A stretch of DNA of 64,000 bases, taken from the NCBI RefSeq assembly GCF_000427445.1, contig NZ_KE386496.1, positions 3,254,504-3,318,503 on the forward strand, given 5' to 3'. The translations under genes and the position numbers were made by a program. Source of the stretch: Methylocapsa acidiphila B2. Lineage in GTDB: Bacteria; Pseudomonadota; Alphaproteobacteria; Rhizobiales; Beijerinckiaceae. Positions 49,850 to 58,793 of this stretch are shown here, piece after piece (position 1 is the stretch's first letter; each line of letters starts with the position of its first letter). Under the pieces are notes generated by a model, which was not told where the DNA came from, made no database searches, and saw only the letters and a list, made by a program, of their open reading frames with translations.

Positions 49850-49880
49850 AGACCACGGCCGTCGGCGCGTTTAGAGTTTC

Positions 49881-50561
49881 TCACTCGATCGCGAGATCGC
49901 GCCGCGTGTTTTCCAGCGCATCGAGGACTTGGCCGAGGCTATCCAAGACGCCGACGCAAAGCGACCTGATCTCGTCGGTTGGCGCAAGCATGTCGGGCAC
50001 CATAATCGTCGCCATACCGGCGGCGCTCGCGGCGCGCACGCCATTGTATGAATCTTCGAGCGCGAGACAGCGCGTCGGATTCGCGCCGAGCCGACCCGCC
50101 GCGGCGAGGAATGTCTCAGGATGGGGCTTGCCGACGGCGACGTCGGTGCGGGCGACGACGACGTCGAGCAGGTCGCGCACGCCCGCGCGCTCCAGATGAT
50201 CCTCCGCCGGCGCCCGATCCGATGACGTCGCGACTCCCCTCGGCACCCCACGCTCTTTGAGGAAGACGAGAAGATCGCGCGCGCCGGGCTTCAGAGGGAC
50301 GCCGGTTTCACTGAGTCGCTCGAAGGCGGCGTGGCAGTGCCGGTAATAATCCTGCAGCGGAAAATCCGGGCCGAAATGCGCTTTCATCAGCGCGGCGCTG
50401 GTCTCTTTCGGCGTCCCGATGAAGCTCCGATGCAGCGCGTCCGCCATCTCATGCCCAACGAGCGCGCAAGCTTCGAAAATCGCGGTTCGATAGAGCGCCT
50501 CGGTGTCGAGCAGCAGCCCGTCCATGTCGAATATGACGGCTTCGAGAGGGGTCGGTATCAT
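49881..50561 (-). CDS. HAD-superfamily phosphatase (beta-phosphoglucomutase/GPH-like)
   Basis: A 226-residue HAD hydrolase with motif I VIFDMDGLLLDTEALY (nucleophile Asp12, second Asp14), the helical cap, motif II VATSSDRAP, motif III Lys in VGKPHPETFL, and motif IV in LEDSYNGVRAA. It belongs to the subgroup that includes beta-phosphoglucomutase and sugar-phosphate phosphatases. ATG 50561 gives a normal N-terminus. Substrate unknown. It is transcribed away from the beta-barrel gene, and its start sits at the edge of a duplicated upstream block. Confidence 0.9.
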   Translation of the reverse strand: MIPTPLEAVIFDMDGLLLDTEALYRTAIFEACALVGHEMADALHRSFIGTPKETSAALMKAHFGPDFPLQDYYRHCHAAFERLSETGVPLKPGARDLLVFLKERGVPRGVATSSDRAPAEDHLERAGVRDLLDVVVARTDVAVGKPHPETFLAAAGRLGANPTRCLALEDSYNGVRAASAAGMATIMVPDMLAPTDEIRSLCVGVLDSLGQVLDALENTRRDLAIE

Positions 50562-50695
50562 CGTCGCTCCACATTTGGTGTATTTTTGACACAGTTCCAG
50601 CAAATGGATGGCGGACTGTCATTCTGCTGTTGCGTGATCAGGCGCCTCAGGGCATTTCTAATTCGGCAAGCTTATTACATCCAAGGGGACCGACG

Positions 50696-51469
50696 ATGAT
50701 CCGCAAATTTCTACTTTCCACGGCGGCGATAACCGCGCTTTCGACCACCGCTCTCGCGGCGGACCTGCCCTCCCGCGCGCCGCCGCCGGTCTATATCCCG
50801 CCGCCGGCCTTCACCTGGACCGGCGTCTATATCGGCGGCACGGTCGGCTATGCGGAAGGCTTCCATAACTACACCGACGTCGGCTACTATGACTATGGGA
50901 GCACGCGCCAGGATCAAAGCCAGGGCTTCATCGGCGGCGGCCAGATCGGCATCAATTTCCAGACGGGCAGCTTCGTGTACGGCCTCGAGACCGACTTCAG
51001 CGGCCTCACCAACAAGAGCACCAACAACGCCTATTACAGCTACTACGACCAATATTACGACACGCACAAAATCAACTGGCTTGGCACGACTCGCGGCCGC
51101 ATCGGTCTCGCGGTCGACCGCACCTTGCTCTACTTCACGGCGGGCGTCGCCTATGGAAACTTCAGCGACAGCCGCGGCGCGAACTATTTTGGCGAGGGCT
51201 ATTCTTACCACGATTGGAATTCCAGCACGACCAAGATCGGTTGGGTCGCGGGCCTCGGCCTCGAATATGCCGTCACCCCGAATTGGACAATCAAGGGCGA
51301 GGCCCTTTACGCCAATCTCGGCAGCACCACGACGAACCTCCAATCGTCCTACAACTACAGCTCGCAGTACAATGCCCGCTTCCAGGATTCTGTGGCGATC
51401 ATTCGCGCGGGCTTCAACTACAAGTTCGACCTCTTCGGCGCGCCGGCTCCGGTCGTCGCCAAATATTGA
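50696..51469 (+). CDS. Outer-membrane beta-barrel protein, copy 1
   Basis: A 257-residue porin-like protein with signal peptide MIRKFLLSTAAITALSTTAL, a Pro-rich start (RAPPPVYIPPPAF), TWTGVYIGGTVGY and a C-terminal VAIIRAGFNYKFDLFGAPAP. Alternating Tyr/Gly/Thr-rich strands typical of an eight-stranded Opa22-like barrel, common in rhizobial and methanotroph outer membranes. A second copy follows with the same upstream 130 bases, so the region is a tandem duplication. A terminator follows. Confidence 0.88.
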   Translation: MIRKFLLSTAAITALSTTALAADLPSRAPPPVYIPPPAFTWTGVYIGGTVGYAEGFHNYTDVGYYDYGSTRQDQSQGFIGGGQIGINFQTGSFVYGLETDFSGLTNKSTNNAYYSYYDQYYDTHKINWLGTTRGRIGLAVDRTLLYFTAGVAYGNFSDSRGANYFGEGYSYHDWNSSTTKIGWVAGLGLEYAVTPNWTIKGEALYANLGSTTTNLQSSYNYSSQYNARFQDSVAIIRAGFNYKFDLFGAPAPVVAKY

Positions 51470-51493
51470 GATCGTCGTCTTTAATTTTATCGG

Positions 51494-51526
51494 GACGCCG
51501 CGCATCCGCGCGGCGTCTTTCTTTTT
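51494..51526 (+). terminator. Rho-independent terminator of barrel gene 1
   Basis: GACGCCGCGC-ATCC-GCGCGGCGTC, a perfect 10-bp stem with a 4-base loop, then TTTCTTTTT. The stem sequence is the same as that after the second copy, so the terminator was part of the duplicated unit. Confidence 0.9.
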
Positions 51527-51797
51527 GTGCTGGGCGTTCACATTTTCTTGATGCGACTCCGCCGCATCATGCCCTCGACGCCGACTACTGGAGTCCCAAG
51601 ACGTCGGCCGTCGAGTCAGCGGCTTCGGCGGTTTGCCGTTTATTGCGGAATCGATTCCGCGGGGCCCGCTCCACATTTGGTGTATTTTTGACACAGTTCC
51701 AGCAAATGGATGGTGGACAGCCATTCTGCTGTTGCGTGATCAGGCGCGTCAGGGCATTTCTAATTCCGCCAACCTATTACATCCAAGGGGCCCGACA

Positions 51798-52577
51798 ATG
51801 ATCCGCAAATTCCTTCTTTCGACGGCTGCGATAGCCGCCCTCTCCACCACCGCCCTCGCGGCGGACCTGCCCTCCCGCGCGCCACCGCCGGTCTACATCC
51901 CGCCGCCGGCCTTCACCTGGACGGGCATCTATATCGGCGGCACGCTCGGCTATGCTCAGGGCTACCACACCTTCACCGACGCCGGGTACTTTGATTACGG
52001 CTCTTCTCGCCAGGATCAGACCCAGGGCTTGATTGGCGGCGGCCAGATCGGCATCAACTTCCAGACCGGCAGCTTCGTCTACGGCCTGGAGACCGATTTC
52101 AGCGGCCTCACCAACAAGAAGAACATTTATGCGTATGATCACTACGGCGACTCTTACTACGACGAGGCCCGTCTGAACTGGCTCGGGACGACCCGCGGCC
52201 GCATCGGTCTCGCCGTCGACCGCACGTTGCTCTACTTCACCGCCGGCGTCGCCTATGGCAACGGAAGCCACAGCCGCGGTTACAGCGACGCCTTTTACAG
52301 TGGCTATTACAACTACGAATGGAACTCCAGCACGACCAAAATTGGTTGGGTCGCCGGCCTCGGCGTGGAATATGCCATCACCCCGAACTGGACCATCAAG
52401 GGCGAGGCGCTTTACGCGAATCTTGGCACCAGCACGGTTCCGCTCAACAGCTCTTATTATTCCTACCTTGGCCAGGCTAACGGCCGCTTCCAGGACTCGG
52501 TCGCGATCATCCGCGCCGGCTTCAACTACAAGTTCGACCTCTTCGGCGCTCCGGCTCCGGTCGTCGCCAAATACTGA
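51798..52577 (+). CDS. Outer-membrane beta-barrel protein, copy 2
   Basis: A 259-residue paralogue of the preceding gene. The signal peptide, the Pro-rich start and the C-terminal VAIIRAGFNYKFDLFGAPAP are identical or nearly so, while the external loop stretches (TDAGYFDYGSSRQDQ; KKNIYAYDHYGDSYYDEA) differ. That pattern suggests that strands are conserved and surface loops diverge. It converges with fabH, 105 bases away. Confidence 0.88.
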   Translation: MIRKFLLSTAAIAALSTTALAADLPSRAPPPVYIPPPAFTWTGIYIGGTLGYAQGYHTFTDAGYFDYGSSRQDQTQGLIGGGQIGINFQTGSFVYGLETDFSGLTNKKNIYAYDHYGDSYYDEARLNWLGTTRGRIGLAVDRTLLYFTAGVAYGNGSHSRGYSDAFYSGYYNYEWNSSTTKIGWVAGLGVEYAITPNWTIKGEALYANLGTSTVPLNSSYYSYLGQANGRFQDSVAIIRAGFNYKFDLFGAPAPVVAKY

Positions 52578-52598
52578 GATCATCCTTCGTGATGATGG

Positions 52599-52628
52599 GA
52601 CGCCGCGCGAAAGCGCGGCGTCTTTTTT
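52599..52628 (+). terminator. Rho-independent terminator of barrel gene 2
   Basis: GACGCCGCGC-GAAA-GCGCGGCGTC followed by T7: a perfect 10-bp stem with a GNRA-type loop. Placed between convergent genes, it may also work for fabH in the other direction. Confidence 0.92.
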
Positions 52629-52682
52629 TGCGCGCCGCTTTCGCTTTCGCTTGAATGCGATTCTCAAATCCGGACTGGTCGC

Positions 52683-53666
52683 CTACCAGCGCATCAGGGC
52701 GCTGCCCCAGGCCATTCCGGCGCCGATCGCCATCATTGCGATCAGGTCGCCTTTCTTCAGCCGCCCGGCCCGATTCGCCTCGTCGAGCGAGATCGGCAGC
52801 GAGGCGCTCGACGTATTGCCGTAGCGATCGAGATTGAGCCAACATTTCTCAAGCGGGATTCCGAGCCGCTCCAACACGGATTCGACGATTCGCGCATTGG
52901 CTTGATGGGATACGATGTGGTCGATGTCGGCGACCGTCAGCCCATTTGCGTCGAGCGCTTCGCGAATGACGTCAGGCAGAACGCGAACCGCGAATTTATA
53001 GATCTCGCGCCCGTTCATCGAGATCTTGTGCATGTTTCTGGCGAGAACGTCCTCGGATTGGGGGTTTTGGCTGCCGCCGCCGGGGATCGACAGGATTCCC
53101 GCCGCCGTGCCGTCCGAGTGGAGATGGGTCGAGATCAGGCCTCGTCCGGGCTCGGGGGACGGTCCCAGGACCATGGCGCCGGCGGCGTCGCCGAAGAGGA
53201 CGCAGGTGTTGCGGTCCGTCCAATCGACGAGGCGGCTCAAAAGCTCCGCGCCGACGACCAGCACGCGTTTCGCCTGGCCGGTCTGGATGAATTGCGCGGC
53301 GATGCTGAGGCCGTAAAGCGAACCGGCGCAAGCGGCGGATAGATCGAAAGCGAAGGCGCGCGTTGCGCCGAGCTTGGCTTGAACGATGACCGCGCAGGAG
53401 GGCAAAGGCATGTCCGCCGAAATAGTGGCGACGAGAATCATGTCGAGATCCTCGGCCCTGCAACCGGCCATCGCTAGAGCGTGGCGAGCGGCGATGACCG
53501 CCATGTCCGAGGTGACCTCCCCTTCGGCGGCGATCCGGCGCTCCTTGATGCCGGTCCGCTCGCTGATCCAGGCGTCGGACGTGGCGACCATGTTTTCGAG
53601 ATCTCGATTCGTCAGAATTCGCTTCGGGGCATAGGCTCCGGTCCCGAGAATATGGGCGAATGTCAA
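52683..53666 (-). CDS. fabH: 3-oxoacyl-ACP synthase III (FabH-like)
   Basis: A 327-residue KAS III that starts fatty-acid synthesis by condensing acetyl-CoA with malonyl-ACP. The N-terminus AHILGTGAYAPKRILTNRDL, the catalytic Cys in LSAACAGSLYG, His in VSHQANARIVESV and Asn in DRYGNTSSASLPI are all present. TTG 53666 gives the usual short N-terminus, while ATG 53702 adds 12 residues and has no clear ribosome-binding site. It is not next to plsX, rpmF or ihfA as the main alphaproteobacterial fabH usually is, so it might be a second KAS III. Confidence 0.88.
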   Translation of the reverse strand: MTFAHILGTGAYAPKRILTNRDLENMVATSDAWISERTGIKERRIAAEGEVTSDMAVIAARHALAMAGCRAEDLDMILVATISADMPLPSCAVIVQAKLGATRAFAFDLSAACAGSLYGLSIAAQFIQTGQAKRVLVVGAELLSRLVDWTDRNTCVLFGDAAGAMVLGPSPEPGRGLISTHLHSDGTAAGILSIPGGGSQNPQSEDVLARNMHKISMNGREIYKFAVRVLPDVIREALDANGLTVADIDHIVSHQANARIVESVLERLGIPLEKCWLNLDRYGNTSSASLPISLDEANRAGRLKKGDLIAMMAIGAGMAWGSALMRW

Positions 53667-53925
53667 AACCCTGGCCTCTCTTGCAACCGCGGAGCCGAAC
53701 ATATTGGGAAGGCCGGGGAAACGGCTCGCGTCTGCTGTCAGCGAATGCGCCAGTCCCCGAGCGCGGATTACGGCTGCGCATCGCTCGCTTACGCCGTCAC
53801 GCTAGCGATAAGCCGAAACGACGCGATTGGCCAGCGCGCGTCGGTCGATCTCCTCGGCGAAATGGGGATCGAGCAATCATATATCGTTAAAATATGAAAC
53901 AATCCTTGCGCGCGGCCCCGCGCGC

Positions 53926-54195
53926 TCACCGGCGCGGCGCGGCTTTCGGATCCGGCGATTCGCTGATGTTCAAGAGGTAGCTTTCCTGCAGACCGGCGAT
54001 GACCGCCCGAGCCTCGCGCAAGACGTCATTGGCCACTCTCGGCCGTACGGCGGCCAAGGTCCAGTTCGCGCGGCCGACCGCATTCTCTCTCGGCTGGACC
54101 AGAACTTCATGGACCAATTCGAAGCCGCGGCACTTTTTCAACGCCTGCAGGCACACGGCCTGAAGTTCTGCGCTGGATCGGATTTCGCTCGCCAT
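53926..54195 (-). CDS. Conserved small protein, uncharacterised
   Basis: An 89-residue protein starting MASEIRSSAELQAVCLQALK, with KCRGFELVHEVLVQPRENA, ANWTLAAVRPRVANDVLRE and AREVIAGLQ-like helix. It has no signal peptide or membrane helix. The mixed hydrophobic/charged composition and the RPRV segment suggest a real, short alphaproteobacterial family, but I cannot name it. ATG 54195 is chosen over 54228. Confidence 0.55.
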   Translation of the reverse strand: MASEIRSSAELQAVCLQALKKCRGFELVHEVLVQPRENAVGRANWTLAAVRPRVANDVLREARAVIAGLQESYLLNISESPDPKAAPRR

Positions 54196-54753
54196 GAAAG
54201 GCCTCGCATCCATTTGTCTGGAACTCATGCTTCCGGAAACGAAGTCATGCCGGTCTCGGGCTTCGCTGCGCGGCGAGCGGCCCCGCTGCCGGGAAACGGC
54301 TCGTCCCCTTACGATTCTATTGAATCTATTGAAATCGCCGCGCCGCAGCTGCGCTTCTCGTCCGGCTGTATAACGCGGTCATTCGGCATCCTGTTCCTCG
54401 TTCGGTCCGCTTTGCGCCGGCCGGACGGCGCGGCGCAAAGCCGCGCAATTCAAAAAACCGCTCGAGAATGCTCGAAATTCGCGAAGTCCCCTATCTTTCA
54501 TCGGCAATTACGGCGCTTGCTTCGAATCAAGTTAGGCGTCAGCTTATGCGCCTATCTCGTCCTTCGAGACGCCAATTCATGTGTAAGGCGCTTCAGGCTG
54601 AGCCGAGCGGAGTCTCGCTGCTCGAGCGCGCCTGTTCCGTTCCGGTGGGAAAGGCGCGTCAGCTGATCCGGTCGGCTTGACCCCTATTGGCCACGAAAGA
54701 TACTCTCCAGTCTCGTCTTGCAAATCGCTCTGGACGGGAAAGGCACGATCCGC
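54196..54753. other. Intergenic region
   Basis: About 560 bases with no gene I can support. A 70-codon plus-strand frame at 54468-54680 is open but has no convincing ribosome-binding site or family features. Confidence 0.4.
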
Positions 54754-54948
54754 ATGTTCTTGGGAATAATCCTCGGCATCATTCTTACTGTCGGCGCGGC
54801 CTATATCGCGGATTCGGTTCGGAACACCAGCGGGCCGGAGGGATCGGCCGAGCGTCCCGTGGTCAACTGGGATATTGTCGAACGCTGGGTCAAGGCTTTG
54901 TCGGTTTTCATCCGCAATAGTTGGACACGTCTGACCAACCGCACCTGA
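54754..54948 (+). CDS. Small membrane protein, conserved in Rhizobiales
   Basis: A 64-residue protein with an N-terminal membrane helix (MFLGIILGIILTVGAAYIAD) and a short soluble tail containing RPVVNWDIVERWVKALS. The PVVNWDIV segment recurs in a small alphaproteobacterial family I believe to be of unknown function. ATG 54754 is taken because it begins directly with the helix. The strong hairpin that follows supports an expressed gene. Confidence 0.55.
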   Translation: MFLGIILGIILTVGAAYIADSVRNTSGPEGSAERPVVNWDIVERWVKALSVFIRNSWTRLTNRT

Positions 54949-54960
54949 CGCCTTTGATCT

Positions 54961-54996
54961 GGCCAGGTCGATTCGGCGCTCCGAATCGACCTGGCC
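54961..54996 (+). terminator. Perfect 16-bp hairpin after the small membrane protein gene
   Basis: GGCCAGGTCGATTCGG and CCGAATCGACCTGGCC pair over 16 bases around CGCT. Only TTTCGC follows, so the T-tail is short. It is 12 bases after the stop and probably ends transcription from either side. Confidence 0.75.
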
Positions 54997-55071
54997 TTTC
55001 GCCCAGTCGCACGCTCTTTAAATTCTTACTGGGGGCTGATTCGTCTCCTCAGGGGCTGAAAAAACCGACGT

Positions 55072-55617
55072 TCAGTCGATCTTTTCATTTGGATAGACCC
55101 CCCAAAGGTCGGATTGCTGAAGATAGCCGCTGAAACTGTCGATGCTGACGCGGCACCAGGTCCCGTCGCAGCTGCGGACATTGGCGATGACATTGGGTTG
55201 CAGTTTTGCGATCGTCGCGGATTGCGCGCTCGCTTTTTCATGAAGCGCGGAATCGATTCCCTTTTTCCAGGGCGCGACGAGCGCCGTTCTTCGACCCGAC
55301 AGGAGAGAATGCAAGACCCAGCCTTCGGCCCCTTCCGAGTCGCGGACCTTGCGCCATGTCTCGAATTCGGCCGTGATCTCGACGGGAAGCCCGGCGCGCT
55401 GAAAAACCCAGGTGGTCCGATGGTCCTTCGAGGGGCCTTCGTGCAAATTCACCCGATCCGATTTCAAGCTCACATAGCGCGGCACCGACAGGCCGCTCGC
55501 GGAGCCGATTTGCTCGGCCTGGGCCGCGAGGCCCATGGACGCGACGCAGGCAGCTAGGGCGAAGGACCGACCCAAGGACGACCAGGCAGGAACGTTGCGA
55601 ATCATTCGGCGAGCCAT
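55072..55617 (-). CDS. Exported SH3-domain protein
   Basis: A 181-residue exported protein with a signal peptide (FALAACVASMGLAAQAEQIG). Two bacterial SH3-like repeats follow: RYVSLKSDRVNLHEGPSKDH with WVLHSLLSGRRTAL, and KLQPNVIANVRSCDGTWCRV with LQQSDLWGVYP. Such domains bind peptidoglycan or proteins in the envelope. ATG 55617 was chosen; the longer frame is not supported. Homologues are often annotated as SH3-domain or, mistakenly, as aspartyl-tRNA synthetase-related. Confidence 0.82.
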   Translation of the reverse strand: MARRMIRNVPAWSSLGRSFALAACVASMGLAAQAEQIGSASGLSVPRYVSLKSDRVNLHEGPSKDHRTTWVFQRAGLPVEITAEFETWRKVRDSEGAEGWVLHSLLSGRRTALVAPWKKGIDSALHEKASAQSATIAKLQPNVIANVRSCDGTWCRVSIDSFSGYLQQSDLWGVYPNEKID

Positions 55618-56146
55618 TCCAATTATTGTCTTCTCTAGCCGGCGCCCCGGAGCGGCGCCGGTCCGGGGCGGAGAAGAGAATGCCTTGAAAAAATTGATCG
55701 TATCTTTCGAGCAGAGCATATTTCAAACCAATGATTTCGAAACTTTCCTCGTGGCCCGCGCGAGACGCCGCCGGTCGTTTGCGTCGCCGCCGTCATCGAA
55801 AGGATCGAGATATGGCGCGCGGAAGTCTGCAGCCATTTTTTCGTCCCCCTGCGTCGTTTACATTCCCGTCCGGCCGCCGTTCGGGTCGCATAGCGGCCCG
55901 GCGTCGCTCGGCGAAAGGGGGGCGGCGTTCTTGTCTTTGGCCGGCCATCTGCTACAGAGGCCGCGACTGGCGCGTAGATGGAAATCGCTCGATCTTCTGC
56001 ATTGGCCAACGTTAAAGTCGGGTGAAGACCGGATCGATCGGGCGACTCGTCGCCTCGACCGGCAGGCCGCGCCGAGCGGCTCGCGCCTGCGCGGTTCCGC
56101 CGAAATCCGGACCTGCGCGGGATAAGTCGGGAGGACCAGATACAAG
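55618..56146. other. Intergenic region between SH3 protein and the dehydrogenase
   Basis: About 530 bases separating divergent genes. Only short, low-quality frames occur. Promoters for both neighbours must lie here. Confidence 0.4.
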
Positions 56147-57142
56147 ATGGGCCGGAAGAAACCGCTCGTTGTCGTAACGCGTAAATTGCCCGATGTCGTC
56201 GAAACGCGCATGTGCGAGCTTTTCGACGCCAGGCTCAACATCGAAGACAAGCCGATGTCGCGCAACGAGATCGCCGCCGCCTTGCGTTCGGCGGACGTGC
56301 TCGTGCCGACGGTCACCGATCGGATCGACGCCGAGCTCATCGCCCTTGCCGGAGAGCAGTTGAAGCTCATCGCCAATTTCGGCACCGGGGTGGACAATAT
56401 CGACGTGCCTGCGGCTTTGGGCCGCGGCATGACGGTCACAAACACGCCGGGCGTCCTGACCGAAGACACGGCCGATATGACGATCGCGCTCATTCTCGCC
56501 GTCGCGCGCCGGGTCGTCGAAGGCGCCAGGGCCATCCCGGCCGGACATTGGGCCGGATGGTCGCCGACATGGATGCTCGGACGCCGCATCACCGGCAAGC
56601 GGCTGGGCATCGTCGGAATGGGCCGCATTGGCCAGGCGGTCGCCCATCGCGCCCGCGCCTTCGGGCTGCAAATTCATTATCATAACCGCAGGCATGTCGC
56701 GGCCTCGATCGAGGAGGCGCTGGAGGCGACCTATTGGGAATCGCTCGACCAGATGCTCGCCCGCATGGACATCGTGTCGGTCAATTGTCCGCACACGCCC
56801 GCGACCTATCATCTGCTGTCGGCGCGCCGCCTGAAATATCTGCGCCCCCACGCGATCCTCATCAACACGGCGCGCGGTGAAATCATCGATGAGAACGCCC
56901 TCACGCGCATGCTCGAGGCGGGCGAGCTCGCCGGCGCCGGGCTCGACGTTTTCGAGCACGAGCCCGCCGTGTCGCCAAAGCTTATTAAGCTCTCGAATGC
57001 CGGAAAGGTCACGCTTCTGCCGCATATGGGATCGGCGACGACCGAAGGGCGCATCGACATGGGCGAGAAGGTCATTATCAACGTCAAGACCTTCATGGAC
57101 GGTCACCGTCCGCCCGACCGCGTCCTGCCGGCTATGCTTTGA
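56147..57142 (+). CDS. D-2-hydroxyacid dehydrogenase (glyoxylate/hydroxypyruvate reductase family)
   Basis: A 331-residue NAD(P)-dependent enzyme. It contains IANFGTGVDNIDVPAALGRG, the Rossmann GKRLGIVGMGRIGQAVAHRA, substrate/catalytic Arg in LINTARGEIIDENAL, Glu in DVFEHEPAV, and His in LLPHMGSATTEGR: the full catalytic set Arg-Glu-His. Family members reduce glyoxylate and hydroxypyruvate to glycolate and glycerate. In serine-cycle methylotrophs a hydroxypyruvate reductase is central, but this gene is not next to other serine-cycle genes, so I do not name it. Confidence 0.88.
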   Translation: MGRKKPLVVVTRKLPDVVETRMCELFDARLNIEDKPMSRNEIAAALRSADVLVPTVTDRIDAELIALAGEQLKLIANFGTGVDNIDVPAALGRGMTVTNTPGVLTEDTADMTIALILAVARRVVEGARAIPAGHWAGWSPTWMLGRRITGKRLGIVGMGRIGQAVAHRARAFGLQIHYHNRRHVAASIEEALEATYWESLDQMLARMDIVSVNCPHTPATYHLLSARRLKYLRPHAILINTARGEIIDENALTRMLEAGELAGAGLDVFEHEPAVSPKLIKLSNAGKVTLLPHMGSATTEGRIDMGEKVIINVKTFMDGHRPPDRVLPAML

Positions 57143-57486
57143 ATCGCGCAAGTCCAATTGAGCTTAGATGAATGATGAAAGCAAATATTCGCCGATCGAC
57201 AAGATATGGTCTTTTGCATTTTTAGATTATTGCGGCCGCTTCCGGAAAAATCGGGCGAATGCAGGCGAAAAGCCGGCGCCCATTATTCGTCATCATGCTC
57301 CAGATCTCGCGCAGCGATCCGCTTTCTCGCCGCATTGCAAGAATAATTAAAATTTTCGCTTCACATTCGCCGCCGGATCGAGGCCGCCGAGAGGGCTTCC
57401 ACAGCCTTGACATCGCGGCGATCCCGTTGGGTACTATCGCATCTCCACCAGATGGGCCGGCTGCGGCTCGCGGGAAGGAACAAGGC
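57143..57486. other. Intergenic region, AT-rich in part
   Basis: About 344 bases with the promoter of the next rightward gene. AT-rich near 57165-57240 and 57340-57365. No gene seen. Confidence 0.4.
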
Positions 57487-57792
57487 ATGTCGACGATCAT
57501 CGGAAATGCGCTCAGGGCCGGCATGGCGCTCGGCTTGAGCATTGCTTTGATGGGAGCAGTCTCGGCTCCGGCTCGGGCCCAGGACGGCGGCGCCGTGGCG
57601 GCCGGCATTATCGGCGGCATGGCGCTCGGCGCGATCGCCGGAAGCGCCATTGCAAGCGCGCCTCCGCCGCCCCCGCCGCCCTATTATTACGAGCCGGTCT
57701 ACGCGCCTCCGCCCCCGCGCTGCTGGCTTCAGCCGCAGCAAGTTTGGAACGGCTACGCCTACGTCTGGACTCGCGTGCAGGTCTGCAACTGA
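57487..57792 (+). CDS. Small exported glycine-zipper/proline-rich protein
   Basis: A 101-residue exported protein: a signal peptide (MALGLSIALMGAVSAPARAQ), a glycine-zipper helix (AAGIIGGMALGAIAGSAIA), a Pro/Tyr-rich stretch, and a closing domain with two Cys (PRCWLQPQQVWNGYAYVWTR). Such proteins are frequent in the Rhizobiales envelope with unknown role. Start ATG 57487; a ribosome-binding site GGAAGGAAC is 7-15 bases ahead. Confidence 0.65.
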   Translation: MSTIIGNALRAGMALGLSIALMGAVSAPARAQDGGAVAAGIIGGMALGAIAGSAIASAPPPPPPPYYYEPVYAPPPPRCWLQPQQVWNGYAYVWTRVQVCN

Positions 57793-57959
57793 TCATCCGC
57801 TCGAGCTCGAGCCCGATTTGCCGTGAGGGGAGGCCGCGTCAATAGCGCGGCATTTCTCCGCGCGCGTCTGGAAGGACGAGGGCGGCCTCCGCCGCGATCT
57901 CGATCGGTCTCATAATCGATCGCCAGAGTTCTTGATCGCCACACGAGGCGCCGACCGGC

Positions 57960-58478
57960 ATGAACAGATTCGAACGCGGCTTCGATTCCATCGTCTTCAA
58001 TAGCCGTTGGTTGGCGGCGCCCTTTATTCTCGGGCTCATCCTCGGCTTGATTGGGCTTCTCTATAAATTTCTCGTGAAGCTCGTGGAATTCGTGTGGCAG
58101 CTCCGCGGTCTTCCCAATTCCGACGCTCTCGTCAGCGTTCTCGGCCTCGTCGATCTATCGCTCGCGGCCAATCTCACCTTGATCGTGATCTGGTCGAGCT
58201 ATGAGAATTTCGTCCGGCCGATTGATCCGTCCGACCATCCCGATATGCCGCACGGTCTGACCAGCATAGGGTTCTCCTTGCTGAAGCAGAAGCTGCTTGG
58301 CTCGATCGTGGCGATCAGCGCGGTTCATGTGCTGGAGTGGTTCATGGACATCGACCATACGGCCGACACCGTCACTTTCGCCTGGTTGATCGGAACGATG
58401 ATCGCCTTTGCGGTGGTCATGCTCGTAGTCGCGGCGGCCGATCGGATGAGCGAGGCCAGAGCGCGCGCGGACCATTGA
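57960..58478 (+). CDS. yqhA: YqhA/UPF0114 family membrane protein
   Basis: A 172-residue inner-membrane protein with four hydrophobic segments. Signature parts are RWLAAPFILGLILGLIGLLY, LVDLSLAANLTLIVIWSSYE and KQKLLGSIVAISAVHVLEWF. The family (TIGR00645) is conserved in proteobacteria, but the function is unknown. ATG 57960 gives the standard start MNRFERGFDSIVF. Confidence 0.92.
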   Translation: MNRFERGFDSIVFNSRWLAAPFILGLILGLIGLLYKFLVKLVEFVWQLRGLPNSDALVSVLGLVDLSLAANLTLIVIWSSYENFVRPIDPSDHPDMPHGLTSIGFSLLKQKLLGSIVAISAVHVLEWFMDIDHTADTVTFAWLIGTMIAFAVVMLVVAAADRMSEARARADH

Positions 58479-58793
58479 CTCCGCGTCTCTGCTCGCCGGC
58501 GCGGCGCGACGATCTTGTCCACATTGCGGCTTTCCTTTAAGCTTCAGCTTTCTGATGCGGCCGAGACAAGGCGGCGGCAGATCGCGAAGCGGCTTTCTTG
58601 CGCATTCATTCGCCGGCTGCATTCGCGTTCAGTCAGAAAGCTAGCTGCTTTAGCAAATCGGACGCGAGCGTCGCCCGCGCCGGTTGCGATTGAGACCTCG
58701 TCGTCTCGGTCGACAAGTCCTCGACGAAAAGAAATCAAAAAGCGGCTTGATGTGAGGAAAGCCTGAGTTCCAGCGAAAAAGGGGTATTATAAT
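58479..58793. other. Intergenic region
   Basis: About 315 bases; short low-quality frames only. It should contain the promoter of the small Tat-signal protein gene. Confidence 0.4.

Larger units (their letters stand above)
50566..52628 (+). repeat. Tandem duplication: two barrel genes with shared upstream block and terminator
   Basis: The 130 bases before each start codon (50566-50695 and 51668-51797) align without gaps at an offset of 1102 bases and with about ten differences. The terminator stems are identical. The duplicated unit therefore covers leader, gene and terminator. Confidence 0.85.

Noticed and set aside
54468..54680. 70-codon plus-strand frame between the two small conserved genes
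   Set aside because: No ribosome-binding site; composition typical of chance frames.
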